A stretch of 47,627 nucleotides of DNA, from NCBI RefSeq assembly GCF_001720395.1, contig NZ_MDTU01000001.1, forward strand, positions 2,255,976 to 2,303,602. The letters run 5' to 3'. Numbering within the stretch: the stretch's first letter is position 1; every line of letters starts with the position of its first letter. A model generated the notes under the pieces. It saw nothing but the letters and a program-made list of their open reading frames with translations. It searched no databases and had not been told where the DNA came from. Source of the DNA: Piscirickettsia litoralis (GTDB lineage: Bacteria > Pseudomonadota > Gammaproteobacteria > Piscirickettsiales > Piscirickettsiaceae). Below are positions 9,641-18,825 of the stretch, in pieces. The translations under genes and the position numbers were made by a program.

Positions 9641-10435
9641 ATGCGTACCTATTTAGATTTAATGCAGCGAGTGCTCGATAGTGGTGTCGGCAAAACAGAC
9701 CGGACTGGCACGGGGACGTTAAGCGTGTTTGGTCACCAAATGCGTTTTGATCTGTCTGAAGGTTTTCCGCTCCTAACCACTAAAAAATTGCACTTACGCT
9801 CGATTATTCATGAATTGCTTTGGTTTTTAAAGGGTGAGACAAATATTGCTTACTTAAATGAAAACAAAGTGAGTATCTGGGATGAATGGGCTGATGAGCA
9901 GGGTGATTTAGGCCCGGTGTATGGGGCGCAATGGCGCTCGTGGGCAGGCGCTGATGGAAAAACAATAGATCAAATCTCTGAGGTGATTGATCAAATTAAA
10001 ACTAATCCAGACTCGCGTCGTTTAATCGTCAGTGCCTGGAATGTGGCTGAGATCGATAAAATGGCGCTGCCGCCGTGTCATGCACTTTTTCAATTTTATG
10101 TGGCAGAAGGTAAATTATCGTGCCAGCTCTATCAGCGCAGTGCTGATATTTTCTTAGGTGTACCCTTTAATATCGCCTCTTATGCACTACTCACATTGAT
10201 GATTGCACAAGTGACAGGCTTACAACCTGGGGACTTTGTTCATACCCTAGGGGATGCGCACTTGTATTCTAATCATTTAGAGCAGGCGAAAACGCAACTA
10301 AAACGTGATTGCCGTAGCTTGCCACAAATGAAAATTAACCCGGCAGTTAAAGGTATTTTTGACTTTAACTATGAAGATTTTACTTTAGAAAACTATGATC
10401 CGCATCCGCATATTAAAGCGGCAGTGGCTGTATAA
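9641..10435 (+). CDS. thyA: Thymidylate synthase
   Basis: Makes dTMP from dUMP using methylene-tetrahydrofolate. The 264-residue protein has exactly the E. coli ThyA length. The catalytic cysteine is Cys146 in [12 protein letters not shown], preceded by the phosphate-binding arginines in [11 protein letters not shown], and [20 protein letters not shown] follows. It lies one base downstream of lgt with its own TAGGAG ribosome site inside the lgt end; the lgt-thyA pair is a conserved gammaproteobacterial operon. A strong hairpin terminator follows. Confidence 0.97.
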   Translation: MRTYLDLMQRVLDSGVGKTDRTGTGTLSVFGHQMRFDLSEGFPLLTTKKLHLRSIIHELLWFLKGETNIAYLNENKVSIWDEWADEQGDLGPVYGAQWRSWAGADGKTIDQISEVIDQIKTNPDSRRLIVSAWNVAEIDKMALPPCHALFQFYVAEGKLSCQLYQRSADIFLGVPFNIASYALLTLMIAQVTGLQPGDFVHTLGDAHLYSNHLEQAKTQLKRDCRSLPQMKINPAVKGIFDFNYEDFTLENYDPHPHIKAAVAV

Positions 10436-10466
10436 ATATGTTACTTAAAAGCAAATTATAGAATAA

Positions 10467-10493
10467 AAGGCAGGTTATCCTGCCTTAATTTTT
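10467..10493. terminator. Bidirectional terminator between thyA and the MBL gene
   Basis: An 8-bp stem (AAGGCAGG with CCTGCCTT) closed by a TTAT loop, followed by AATTTTT on the plus strand and TTTATT on the minus strand. It lies between two convergent genes and can serve both. Confidence 0.85.
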
Positions 10494-10508
10494 AGTGTGA
10501 TCAGTGGT

Positions 10509-11459
10509 TTAGCCTTGCAAATCCTGCCACATCTGTATGTCACGCTCTTCTGTCCAAATTGTTGGGTGAATGATGCCTGAAAGCTCATCATAGGCGCGGC
10601 TCATATTAAACGGAATGCAGTGATCGAAAATCACCCAATGCCCATACTTTTCTTGCAATTTGGGATAGGCATAATCATAGGTTTCTTTCAGTGAATATTT
10701 TTGACTGACTGCGTATTGAACATGTGTCGTTAAATCTATTAAAAAGCTTTTAGTACTTGCTATGGCCTTTAAAGAACTCTCTGTGGTTGTGAGTGCATCG
10801 CCACGGCCTGGAATAAGTTGTTTAGGCTTTAGTTCTTTAATTTTGTCGAGGGTTTGTGGCCATTCTTGGATATAGGCATCACCACAATAAGGTGTTGCAC
10901 CCATTTCAACGAGGTCACCTGAAAAAATAATATTATCATTTATTAGGTGAACAATAGTATCGCCTTGAGTGTGACCGCGACCGATTTGAATAATATTGAT
11001 TTGATGCCGGCCTAAGTGCAGGGTAATTTTTTTATCGAAGACTAAAGTGGGCCAAGTGAGGCCAGGAACCGTTTCTACTTGATCAAATAAACGGGGGAAG
11101 CGTTGTAATTCTGACTTGAAATCCTGCTCACCACGCTCTTGAATTAAATCAAAGGTGGCTTGGCTGGCGATGATATTGTCAGCCTGATAAGCGGATGCGC
11201 CGAGCACACGTACGGCATGATAATGGCTTAATACCAAGTGTTTGATGGGTTTATCTGTTACTTTGCGTATTTCCTGAATCAGTTTTTGTGCTTGTACTGG
11301 AGTTGCTAACGGATCGATGACCATAACACTATCATCAGCGATAATCACTCCTGCATTAGGGTCACCTTCGGCAGTGTATGAGTAAACACCTTCAGCAAGT
11401 TCGGTGAAGGTCGTTACTTTTTCAGTGAGGTCAGATTGAGAGGCAAATGCTTTGCTCAT
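10509..11459 (-). CDS. Metallo-beta-lactamase-fold hydrolase with variant metal motif
   Basis: A 316-residue MBL-superfamily protein. The start is taken at ATG 11457-11459, which has AAGGA 8 bases upstream; the longer frame begins at a TTG without such a site. The usual first metal motif HxHxDH is seen as H79-Y-H81-A-V-R, so the Asp-His pair of the second metal site is missing, while RGHTQGDT (HTxGD) and FSGDLVE, the later metal motifs, are kept. This variant may be a one-metal or altered-metal enzyme; substrate unknown. DHCIPFNMSRAYDEL near the C-terminus is well formed and resembles other long MBL hydrolases with a C-terminal helical part. It is downstream of, and probably co-transcribed with, the DUF4286-like gene. 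Confidence 0.75.
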   Translation of the reverse strand: MSKAFASQSDLTEKVTTFTELAEGVYSYTAEGDPNAGVIIADDSVMVIDPLATPVQAQKLIQEIRKVTDKPIKHLVLSHYHAVRVLGASAYQADNIIASQATFDLIQERGEQDFKSELQRFPRLFDQVETVPGLTWPTLVFDKKITLHLGRHQINIIQIGRGHTQGDTIVHLINDNIIFSGDLVEMGATPYCGDAYIQEWPQTLDKIKELKPKQLIPGRGDALTTTESSLKAIASTKSFLIDLTTHVQYAVSQKYSLKETYDYAYPKLQEKYGHWVIFDHCIPFNMSRAYDELSGIIHPTIWTEERDIQMWQDLQG

Positions 11460-11506
11460 GGATAATTCCTTATTATTGGTTTCAACGGTGCTATAGGAAA
11501 ATACAC

Positions 11507-11839
11507 TCAACAGTACTGAGTATTCGAAAAAGACTGCATAAGTTCAAATGTTTGATACTTGACTTGAATGAGATTATTAAAGTTGTTTTCTAAATGATGA
11601 TAAAAAGGCTTGATCACTTTATGTAGGTATAAACCTAGCTGTTCTTCGGTATTGAAGTGATAAGCAACTTTTAGTTGGCGCACTGGGGCCTGGTCACTAA
11701 AATTAGTTGTATATATATTAGCTTGAATAGGTGAACTTGAGCTTTGGTGAGAGAGTGCTTGTAGGTGCTTAATGATATTGTTTTGGGTTTGTTGATAAAT
11801 TTCAACATCGATAACGAGGTTAACTTCTTGATTTAGCAT
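11507..11839 (-). CDS. DUF4286-like small protein
   Basis: A 110-residue soluble protein from ATG 11837-11839. The pattern of an N-terminal strand (EVNLVIDVEIYQQ), then a middle TNFSDQAP.. segment and a helix-rich end (HFNTEEQLGLYLHKVIKPF) resembles the DUF4286 ferredoxin-like family, in which the second half reads V.Y.....LE.YL. The match is from memory and moderate. The function of that family is unknown. It ends 48 bp before the MBL start, on the same strand. Confidence 0.5.
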   Translation of the reverse strand: MLNQEVNLVIDVEIYQQTQNNIIKHLQALSHQSSSSPIQANIYTTNFSDQAPVRQLKVAYHFNTEEQLGLYLHKVIKPFYHHLENNFNNLIQVKYQTFELMQSFSNTQYC

Positions 11840-11926
11840 AGAGATCCTTCTTCATATATTCTCAGCTTGAGCACTTATCGTACATAGGTAGGGTGTGGAT
11901 TTCAATCTTGTTCTAAGCAAGGTTGT

Positions 11927-11955
11927 TTGCCGTTTATTTAGATAATCACTAGAAT
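11927..11955 (+). promoter_or_regulatory. Candidate sigma-70 promoter of the mtn operon
   Basis: TTGCCG (11927-11932), a 17-bp spacer and TAGAAT (11950-11955) lie 32 bp upstream of the mtnA GTG start. The -10 matches consensus at five of six positions and the -35 at four of six. Confidence 0.5.
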
Positions 11956-11987
11956 AGGAAGCTAAAATTATTTGATTGGGGTTTCTC

Positions 11988-13010
11988 GTGCAAGATTTAC
12001 TGTCAACCGCATTACGCTATGAAAAAAATACCCTTTATATTCTAGATCAAACACTTCTGCCGCATGAGATGAAGTGGCTTGAATGCTCTGATGTTGATGC
12101 GATGGTTGAGGTTATTCAGTCTTTACGAACGCGTGGTGCGCCTTTGATTGGTATTGCTTGCTCTGTGCTTGTGGCACATTTAGCAGAACAGGGTATGGAT
12201 AAGCCTCAATTAGCGCATGCAATTGAGGTGTTGCGGGCATCGCGACCGACAGCGGTTAACCTGATGAATAACTTGCAGGAAATGTCAGCTGCGTTAGCGT
12301 CTGAAAATTATCATCAACAGCTCGTTAAGACAGCAGAAAAGCTCTTTTTTGAAGATATTAGCCTTTGCCAGCAGATGGCTGAAAATGGGGCAAAACTATT
12401 AAAGAACTGCCACAATTTATTAACACATTGTAATACAGGAAGTTTAGCAACAGTGGGAATGGGGACAGCTCTGAGTGTTATTCAGCAGGCTTATAAAAAC
12501 AATGAGAATATTCATGTTTATGTCGATGAAACTCGCCCATTGTTACAAGGTGGTCGTTTAACGGCTTGGGAGTTATCCGAGCTAAATATTCCTAATACGA
12601 TTATCTGTGACAACATGGCGGCCAGCTTAATGGCAAAAGGCCAAGTTGATGCTATTTTGGTCGGTGCGGATCGTATTGCGGTAAATGGAGATTTTGCTAA
12701 TAAAATCGGTACGTATAATCTAGCTGTACTCGCCGATTATCATGATATTCCGTTTTATGTGGTTGCGCCTTATACGACTATTGATGTCGATTGCTTAAGT
12801 GGTGAGAATATTCCTGTAGAGCAGCGTGATGGTGATGAGGTCCGAGGTGTCAAAGGTTCTTTTGGTCAAGTGCTATGGAGTCCAGAAGGGGCCAAGGTTT
12901 ATAATCCAGCGTTTGACGTAACCCCTGCGAAGTTAGTTACGGGCTGGGTATTAGATACTGGTGTGTTTGAGGCAGAAGATATCAAAGCAGGTAAACTAGT
13001 AAAGCACTAG
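11988..13010 (+). CDS. mtnA: Methylthioribose-1-phosphate isomerase
   Basis: Second dedicated step of methionine salvage: converts 5-methylthioribose-1-phosphate to methylthioribulose-1-phosphate. The frame is open from TTG 11976, but GTG 11988 with a GGGG ribosome sequence 6 bases upstream gives [11 protein letters not shown], the normal start, and 340 residues. Family motifs are the [11 protein letters not shown] loop, [18 protein letters not shown] with the catalytic cysteine, [19 protein letters not shown], and [19 protein letters not shown] with the catalytic aspartate. First gene of mtnA-mtnB-mtnC-mtnD, the next starting 41 bp on. Confidence 0.95.
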   Translation: MQDLLSTALRYEKNTLYILDQTLLPHEMKWLECSDVDAMVEVIQSLRTRGAPLIGIACSVLVAHLAEQGMDKPQLAHAIEVLRASRPTAVNLMNNLQEMSAALASENYHQQLVKTAEKLFFEDISLCQQMAENGAKLLKNCHNLLTHCNTGSLATVGMGTALSVIQQAYKNNENIHVYVDETRPLLQGGRLTAWELSELNIPNTIICDNMAASLMAKGQVDAILVGADRIAVNGDFANKIGTYNLAVLADYHDIPFYVVAPYTTIDVDCLSGENIPVEQRDGDEVRGVKGSFGQVLWSPEGAKVYNPAFDVTPAKLVTGWVLDTGVFEAEDIKAGKLVKH

Positions 13011-13051
13011 CTAGATTGATGAGGTTAGAATAATGAAACTAAGAGTAAGTC

Positions 13052-13663
13052 ATGCAAAATAATAATGGTGTAGTGGATCAATTAATTGCTGCAGGTGCTT
13101 GGATCAGTGAAAAAGGTTGGGTGCCTGCGACAGGAGGTAACTTTTCTGTTCGTCTTGCCGATGGTTTTATTGTCACGGCAAGTGGTTATGATAAAGGCTG
13201 TTTGACCGAAGATAGTTTCTGTCAGTTTGATTGGCAGGGCAATCAGTTGGCTGGAACAGGTAAGCCTTCGGCAGAAACAGGATTACATCTAGCAATCTAT
13301 CAACTAGATTTGGATGCGCAGGCTATTTTGCATACACATTCAGTTGCAGCGACAACACTCTCACGGCATGTAGCGGATAGTCAGTTGACTATACATGGCT
13401 ATGAGATGCAAAAATCTCTAGCTGGTATTCAGTCTCATTTAGAAGCGGTCAATATTGCTATTTTTGACAATGACCAAGATATTGGTGCGTTGGCAGATCA
13501 AGTGAAAGGGACTTATGCTAAACAACCGCTTCACCATGGTATTTTAATCAGAGGGCATGGTCTGTATGTTTGGGGGGCGTCTGTGCTCGAGGCTCGTCGT
13601 CATTTGGAAGGTTTAGAATTTTTGTTTGCGTGTGAGTTAGAGCGCTTTAAATTACAGGGCTAA
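13052..13663 (+). CDS. mtnB: Methylthioribulose-1-phosphate dehydratase
   Basis: A zinc-dependent class II aldolase-fold enzyme which removes water from methylthioribulose-1-phosphate to give the diketo phosphate. The 203-residue protein shows the fold's signature: ATGGNFSVRL near residue 27, the metal-binding LHTHSVAATTLS (about residue 94), and IRGHGLYVWG with the third histidine. Length matches MtnB (about 204). It is separated from mtnC by only three bases. Confidence 0.95.
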   Translation: MQNNNGVVDQLIAAGAWISEKGWVPATGGNFSVRLADGFIVTASGYDKGCLTEDSFCQFDWQGNQLAGTGKPSAETGLHLAIYQLDLDAQAILHTHSVAATTLSRHVADSQLTIHGYEMQKSLAGIQSHLEAVNIAIFDNDQDIGALADQVKGTYAKQPLHHGILIRGHGLYVWGASVLEARRHLEGLEFLFACELERFKLQG

Positions 13664-13666
13664 TTA

Positions 13667-14353
13667 ATGATCAAAGCAATATTAACCGATATTGAAGGCA
13701 CAATTACTCGTATTTCTTTTGTAAAGGATGTTCTATTTCCTTATGCTGAAAAGAAATTACCGGACTTCATTTATTCTTTTCAGGAAGTTCCAGAAGTGTC
13801 GGAACAACTAGATGCTGTGAGAAAAGAGATTAATAATCAACAGGCAAGTATAGAGCAGCTTATTGACATTTTACTCACCTGGATTCGTGAAGATAAAAAA
13901 ATTACCCCGTTAAAACAGTTACAAGGGATGATCTGGGAAAAAGGTTACCGGCAGGGTGATTTTACTGGACATTTATATACTGATGCGATTGAGTTTATTC
14001 GTGCACAAAATGATGAAAATATCCCTGTGTATATTTACTCTTCAGGATCAGTGAAGGCACAGAAGTTATTATTTGGTTACTCTGATTTTGGTGATGTTTC
14101 AGGGCTATTTAGTGGGTTTTATGATACAAAAATAGGTGGAAAAAAAGAAGTTGAATCTTATCAAAATATTATTGCAAGACTCAACCTTTATGCTGAAGAA
14201 GTTTTGTTTTTTTCAGATATTGAAGCGGAGCTTGATGCAGCCAAGCAAGCAGGTTTAAAGACTTGTCAGTTAGTACGGGATAATCAGCTGCCAAGCGATC
14301 ACCACCCTTGGGTGAATGATTTTAATAAATTTTTAATACAGGATTACTCGTGA
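13667..14353 (+). CDS. mtnC: Enolase-phosphatase (2,3-diketo-5-methylthiopentyl-1-phosphate)
   Basis: Bifunctional HAD-superfamily enzyme of methionine salvage, first enolising and then dephosphorylating the diketo intermediate to the acireductone. The HAD motif I is the E1-type DIEGTI (D8, E10) near the N-terminus, motif II is in YIYSSGSVKAQKLLF near residue 123, and the acidic motif is FFSDIEAELDAA. The 228-residue length is normal. Its stop overlaps the mtnD GTG start by four bases (GTGA), showing translational coupling. Confidence 0.95.
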   Translation: MIKAILTDIEGTITRISFVKDVLFPYAEKKLPDFIYSFQEVPEVSEQLDAVRKEINNQQASIEQLIDILLTWIREDKKITPLKQLQGMIWEKGYRQGDFTGHLYTDAIEFIRAQNDENIPVYIYSSGSVKAQKLLFGYSDFGDVSGLFSGFYDTKIGGKKEVESYQNIIARLNLYAEEVLFFSDIEAELDAAKQAGLKTCQLVRDNQLPSDHHPWVNDFNKFLIQDYS

Positions 14354-14893
14354 GTCAATTGACTATATTTAATGCCAATGATAGTCAGCAGGCTATTTTT
14401 AATAGCTCAAAGTATCAGGATATTTCAAAGCAGCTTGCTAATGTTGGTATTCTTTTTGAGCGGTGGCAAGCTCATATTGAGGTTGGTTATACCGATAATG
14501 AAAATTATATTTTAAGTGCTTATGCTGAGGATATTAGCCGATTAAAAGAGCAAGGAGGCTATCGAGCCGTTGATGTCATATCTTTGGACCCATCTCACCC
14601 AGATAAGGAAGCATTAAGAAAAAAATTTTTTATTAGAACACACTCATAGTGAAGATGAGGTGAGGTTTTTTGTCAAAGGAAAAGGCCTTTTTTGTTTGCA
14701 TATTAGCGATAAAGTGTATCAAGTTTTATGCGAGAAAAATGATTTAATTTCTGTACCGGATCACGTTGCACATTGGTTTGATATGGGAAGCGAACCTGAG
14801 TTTACAGCAATTCGTTTATTCAATAATAAAGAGGGCTGGGTGGCTGAGCCTACTGGCTCTGATATCGCAGAAAAATTCCCATTGCTAGATTAA
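14350..14893 (+). pseudogene. mtnD: Acireductone dioxygenase, frameshifted
   Basis: Cupin-fold metalloenzyme; with iron it makes the keto acid precursor of methionine, with nickel it makes methylthiopropionate, formate and CO. The first frame runs to a stop at 14647-14649 and the second picks up as [11 protein letters not shown]. Between them is a run of seven A then six T (14619-14631); removing one base gives [16 protein letters not shown], which recreates the HxHxxxE metal motif. The fourth ligand is the His in [10 protein letters not shown]. The repaired protein is about 180 residues, the normal size. It starts at GTG 14350, overlapping mtnC. A homopolymer error is likely because the metal site and all flanking sequence are intact. 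Confidence 0.9.
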
Positions 14894-14910
14894 TTTGAGT
14901 TAAGAGTTTA

Positions 14911-14939
14911 AAAAAGCCGGTAATGTTGGCCGGCTTTTT
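14911..14939. terminator. Bidirectional terminator between mtnD and mtnK
   Basis: A 10-bp stem, AAAAAGCCGG with CCGGCTTTTT, around a 9-base loop. The A and T ends supply the T run for both convergent genes. Confidence 0.9.
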
Positions 14940-14952
14940 GTAAATGGTTATC

Positions 14953-16151
14953 TTAATTTATTACTAAATGGCTTTTGCATTGTTGTATTACATTATTGAT
15001 TGAGTAAATTTGATTCTGCCCTGAAATAAGCTGCTCGCCAATCGTTAAAGCAAGAATCTCCGCTTTATTTTTAAGAGGTTGATCCTCTATACCGTCAAGG
15101 TCTTCAACGTGAGCGAGGCCGATAATACGACGAATGACTTCACAGCCGGCATAACCGATAGTGTCAGAGAAAATATTTTTTATAGTTTGGTCAATATACT
15201 CATCACTTTTAAAGGCTATATCTTGAGTATGTTCTTTGGCTAAAGCTTTAAAGTTGTTTTCAAAAGTTTGCCAAATGGTTTCAATCGCGTTTAGACTATA
15301 ATCGACTGCTTTAAAATGGCCTTGAGTGAAGTGGGATGCAAGGCTTAATATCATATTGCCGATGATCAGGCCAACATCAAACCCTATCGGGCCATAATAA
15401 GCAAATTCAGAATCAAAAACTTTCATTGAGTTTTCTGTGACAAAAATGCTGCCAGTATGGACATCACCATGTAATAAAGCTTCGGTAGATGAAAGAAATT
15501 TTAACTTTAATTCGGAAATTTTAAGTTTTAATTGCTGATTGTTTTGTAATTCAGTGACTTTATCTTGTATTTGTTGATCATAATTATTGCGCTCTGAGCC
15601 AAAAAACGGGTCGGTGAGCACTAAATCTTCAGTAATCTTGCAAAGGTCTGGGTTAATAAATTGCCCTAAGCGCTCATTTTTTAATGTGAGCATCTAAGTA
15701 TAAATTTGATGTATAGAACAGGGCTTTTTGCAAGAAAACAGCCGATTTGTTCTGGAAAGTTCGGATAATCTTGTCCTGCGATTAAGCCTTTACGCAGTAC
15801 CACATGATCAGAAAGGTCTTCCATGATTGTAAGTGCTAGAGTGTTATCCGTATGATAAATTTTAGGAACATAATCAGGGCAGATTTGGGCTTGAATTTGG
15901 GCGCTTTCAGCTTCAATACGTGCTCTATCTAAGGATAAAGGCCAAGACTCTCCAACACAGCGAGCATAAGGTAAAGCTTGTTTGATAATTAGGCTTTTAC
16001 TTTCATCATTGCTGAGGATTCGAAAAACGAGGTTAAGGTTACCATCACCAATTTCTTCGCAGTGTAAATCATCAAAATTTGCAAAAAAGATATTATGCTT
16101 TTTTATATATTCAATCGCTGTCTTTGGTGTAAGGGCTTGATATTTATTCAT
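14953..16151 (-). pseudogene. mtnK: 5-methylthioribose kinase, with two frameshifts
   Basis: Phosphorylates methylthioribose at C1, the step that feeds MtnA. A kinase of the choline/aminoglycoside fold, about 399 residues when repaired. The N-terminal part (ATG 16149-16151) carries the nucleotide loop EEIGDGNLNLVFRI; the C-terminal part has the catalytic LLHGDVHTGSIFV and the metal-binding VFDSEFAYYGPIGFD. The joining segment needs two single-base removals: from five T at 15725-15729, giving LAKALFYTSNLYLD, and from six T at 15677-15682, giving DAHIKNERLGQFINPDLC. It is convergent with the mtnABCD operon and so has its own promoter in 16152-16396. Two insertions close together in homopolymers, with no other damage, suggest sequencing error. 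Confidence 0.88.
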
Positions 16152-16396
16152 AGTTTTTCCTGGCTGCTCGTTTGTTTTATACTTTGCTGATCACCGCTTT
16201 TGATGGTTTATCTTAACTGTGTAGGAATGTTAATAGTTTCATTGATTCTTTGCAACTTCCCTTATTTGTTCTTGATTATTTAATTGAACGAGCATTGAAT
16301 TTACCCTTGCTCTGTTATAGGGTGGAGGTCGGGTGTGTTATTAACGGTGCTGGCCACTCTAAAAGCTAATCTTGCTGATAATAATAGAGGTGAATC

Positions 16397-16693
16397 ATGA
16401 AACTAACTGTAATCGATGAGTTATATCGCTCTGTAGAGAATGAAGAGTGCCTAAGCCTTTCCCCTGAATATACGGCGAAAATCATGCAAGTTGCAGTTGC
16501 CTGCTCAGGGCAGCATGTGATAAAGATTAGCGAGAAAATGCAGTTGGATAATGAGGCGAAAAGTCAACTGGTTCATGAGATTGCACAGAGTATTCAGCTG
16601 AGCTTGGAAAATTACGTCAAGCAAGCCCAGCAAAGCGAAAAAGCTGATGTTGATATGGATTCTGAGGGAGTGAACAGAAAACATGTTTCTTGA
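16397..16693 (+). CDS. Unknown 98-residue protein, upstream partner of the dipeptidase
   Basis: Not recognised. Starts at ATG 16397 with AGAGGTG ribosome sequence 8 bases upstream, which supports translation. The product is acidic and probably all helical (for example LVHEIAQSIQLSLENYVKQA), with no signal peptide, membrane segment or cysteine cluster; there is one cysteine near residue 14 and one near residue 35. The last four codons overlap the start of the dipeptidase gene, so the two are likely translationally coupled. A regulatory or adaptor role is only a guess. Confidence 0.6.
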   Translation: MKLTVIDELYRSVENEECLSLSPEYTAKIMQVAVACSGQHVIKISEKMQLDNEAKSQLVHEIAQSIQLSLENYVKQAQQSEKADVDMDSEGVNRKHVS

Positions 16694-17438
16694 TAGTGGC
16701 CATATGATAGGCCAAGCGATTTGCCACGATTACCAGATTATAGATAATAAGGCGGTAGATTGGCTACAGCAACATTCGGCGTGTATCGAGCTTAAAGCGA
16801 CGCAGAGAATCATTTGTTCTAACGAATATTATCAGCAAAAGCTGATCGGAACCGCGCCGGAAATTTACACACGTCAGTCTGTTTATCTAAAGCTACTGAT
16901 GGTATTAGAGCAGTTAGATCCCTATTTAGCCTTATATATCTTTGATAGTTATCGCTCATTGGCCTGCCAAGGTGCATTGTTTGATCAGATTTATAATGAG
17001 TTGAATCAAGCACATCCAGAGTGGTCGAACGAGCAGCTTGAGGTTGAAGTTAGGAAATATGTCGCACACCCCGACGAGCCTTCTCGTTTTGCGGTACCTC
17101 CACATAATTCAGGTGGTGCTATTGATCTAGCGTTGGTTGATTTAAGAGCGAATACTGCTTTGGATTTTGGTACTGGGTTTGATGACCCGACTGTACTATC
17201 CCAAACGGACTATTTTGAGCAAGATTACCAACCAGAGTTCGGGATAAGCCTAGAGCGTTGGCAATTGATTCGTCAAAACCGTCGCTTGTTGTTTAATGTG
17301 ATGAAGCGAGTGGGTTTTGTCAATTTCACCTCAGAATGGTGGCACTATGACTTGGGTGATTGTTTATGGGCAAAGAGCGTGCAAAGTTCCTGGTTTTATC
17401 CGTCTATGGAACATGATGTCGATAAATTATCTGGTTGA
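16683..17438 (+). CDS. D-alanyl-D-alanine dipeptidase (VanX/DdpX, M15D)
   Basis: A zinc peptidase that cuts the dipeptide D-Ala-D-Ala, acting in cell wall turnover or recycling. The 251-residue protein has the M15D metal motif as PPHNSGGAIDLALVD (about residues 140-154, His and Asp ligands) and the catalytic Glu plus third ligand in TSEWWHYDLGD near residue 220. The IFDSYRS segment (about residue 82) supplies the substrate-binding Arg. There is no signal peptide, so it is likely cytoplasmic like VanX. No vanH or vanA type genes lie beside it, so resistance is not suggested. It starts at ATG 16683, overlapping the upstream 98-residue gene by 11 bases. Confidence 0.88.
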   Translation: MFLDSGHMIGQAICHDYQIIDNKAVDWLQQHSACIELKATQRIICSNEYYQQKLIGTAPEIYTRQSVYLKLLMVLEQLDPYLALYIFDSYRSLACQGALFDQIYNELNQAHPEWSNEQLEVEVRKYVAHPDEPSRFAVPPHNSGGAIDLALVDLRANTALDFGTGFDDPTVLSQTDYFEQDYQPEFGISLERWQLIRQNRRLLFNVMKRVGFVNFTSEWWHYDLGDCLWAKSVQSSWFYPSMEHDVDKLSG

Positions 17439-17626
17439 TTCTCTTTTATCTGATTTTATACCATTATCATAATTTACTTTGAATCGGTGATAAAACGATG
17501 ATGATCATCGATTATAATGCAGGCTAAACTTTAATCTCCATTAAAACAAACTGCTTAGAGTTAAATGGGTAATTTGCCTAGTTTTTGTTGTTTTCAGCCT
17601 TTAAAACTTGCGTTATGATGGGCCTT

Positions 17627-18355
17627 ATGAAGAAGGTAAAACAATTAAAAACCTATCAGTTGACGGTGAATAATATCGATTACCTCGTCAACCGCACAGG
17701 ACGCACCAAAACATATGATTTGAGCATTCATGAAGGAAGAGTCCACATGAATGTGCCAAAAAAAATGTCAAAGCAGCTCATTGATCAGGCGATAGACGAC
17801 AATCAGGACTGGGTGAAGGAGAATATCCACTTTTCTCCAAGGCACAGTAAACAAGCAAGGCGCTTAGGTTCAGGGTCAATGATTGCTTATTTAGGCAAGA
17901 AATACCCTTTGCAACTTATTTCGGGTAATCAAGCAGTTTTATTTAGTGAAAATAGATTTTTAACTGGAATTCCAGCTCAGGTTAAACCAGAAAATCGCCA
18001 GTCTTATATTAGAAAGAAATTATCATCATGGTTTAAAGAGCAAGCATTATTAAAGTTTCAGCAACGAACTTTTTTTATGGCGAATCAGATGAAGCTTTCT
18101 CCAGGTACTGTGACAGTCCGTTCATATAAAGCCCGTTGGGGTAGCTGCTCTAGTGAAGGCGATCTAAGTTATGACTGGAAGTTGTTGCAGGCTCCAGAAG
18201 CAATAATTGACTATATTGTGATTCATGAGCTAAGTCACCTTGAGCACTTTGACCATTCAGCGGCATTTTGGCGTTTAGTTTCACGTTATTACCCTGAGCA
18301 TCGGCAGGCTCGCGCTTGGTTGAAAAATAACCAACTGGATCTTGTTGAGATCTAA
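17627..18355 (+). CDS. YgjP-type M48-like metallopeptidase (DUF45)
   Basis: Member of the SprT/YgjP-like zinc metallopeptidase group. The catalytic site is YIVIHELSHLEHFDHSAAFW (HExxH with a downstream His/Glu), preceded by the family hallmark VRSYKARWGSCSSEGDLSYDWKL. The N-terminal part is a beta-rich domain (YQLTVNNIDYLVNRTGRTKTY) and has no signal peptide, so the protein is cytosolic. Several in-frame starts exist (TTG 17585, ATG 17615, 17618 and 17627); MKKVKQL at 17627 is used because it sits just before the conserved domain, giving 242 residues, but 17615 is also possible. Substrate unknown. Confidence 0.82.
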   Translation: MKKVKQLKTYQLTVNNIDYLVNRTGRTKTYDLSIHEGRVHMNVPKKMSKQLIDQAIDDNQDWVKENIHFSPRHSKQARRLGSGSMIAYLGKKYPLQLISGNQAVLFSENRFLTGIPAQVKPENRQSYIRKKLSSWFKEQALLKFQQRTFFMANQMKLSPGTVTVRSYKARWGSCSSEGDLSYDWKLLQAPEAIIDYIVIHELSHLEHFDHSAAFWRLVSRYYPEHRQARAWLKNNQLDLVEI

Positions 18356-18400
18356 AGCACTTTGCTTAAAATTTTCTCAGTGTGTTTGAGTTTTATTCGC

Positions 18401-18799
18401 TTAATTGTGTTGGCCATCGGTGTAAAACCATTGGCCTTTTTCCTTAACAAAACGGCTCTTCTCGCTTAAACATTCGATTTTACCTTGATTTTGAAACGAG
18501 GCGATAAACTCAACGAAGCCCTCTTGACTGTTTGAATGGGTAGCTGAGGCAGATAAAACCTGTAGATTAAGCCAAGTTGATTGTTTAGCCCAAGCGGTTG
18601 CACTGTTCCTATCAAACTTATTGAGAGCGTCTCCTTTCATTGTTGCAACAATATAGTCAATATTCGCTTGAGTGTAAGCGGTATAACGTGAGCGCATGAG
18701 TTGCTCGGGGGTTGCAGGCAGTGCTTGGCCGCTAACGAAAGGTTTGCAGCATGATGTATAAGGTTTTTGGCTACAGCAAGGGCATGATTGTGCTTTCAT
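18401..18799 (-). CDS. YchJ-family protein with SEC-C motif
   Basis: UPF0225/YchJ protein of 132 residues. The N-terminal SEC-C metal-binding motif is CPCCSQKPYTSCCKPF and is followed by ALPATPEQLMRSRYTAYTQAN, the YchJ signature; the rest forms an NTF2-like domain. The function is unknown. The start is placed at ATG 18797-18799, which has an AGAGGTAA ribosome site and puts the cysteine motif at the N-terminus; the frame extends to 18838 without a better start. The next gene upstream on the same strand is the small exported protein. Confidence 0.85.
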   Translation of the reverse strand: MKAQSCPCCSQKPYTSCCKPFVSGQALPATPEQLMRSRYTAYTQANIDYIVATMKGDALNKFDRNSATAWAKQSTWLNLQVLSASATHSNSQEGFVEFIASFQNQGKIECLSEKSRFVKEKGQWFYTDGQHN

Positions 18800-18825
18800 T
18801 TGTTTATTACCTCTTCGTTGATTAT

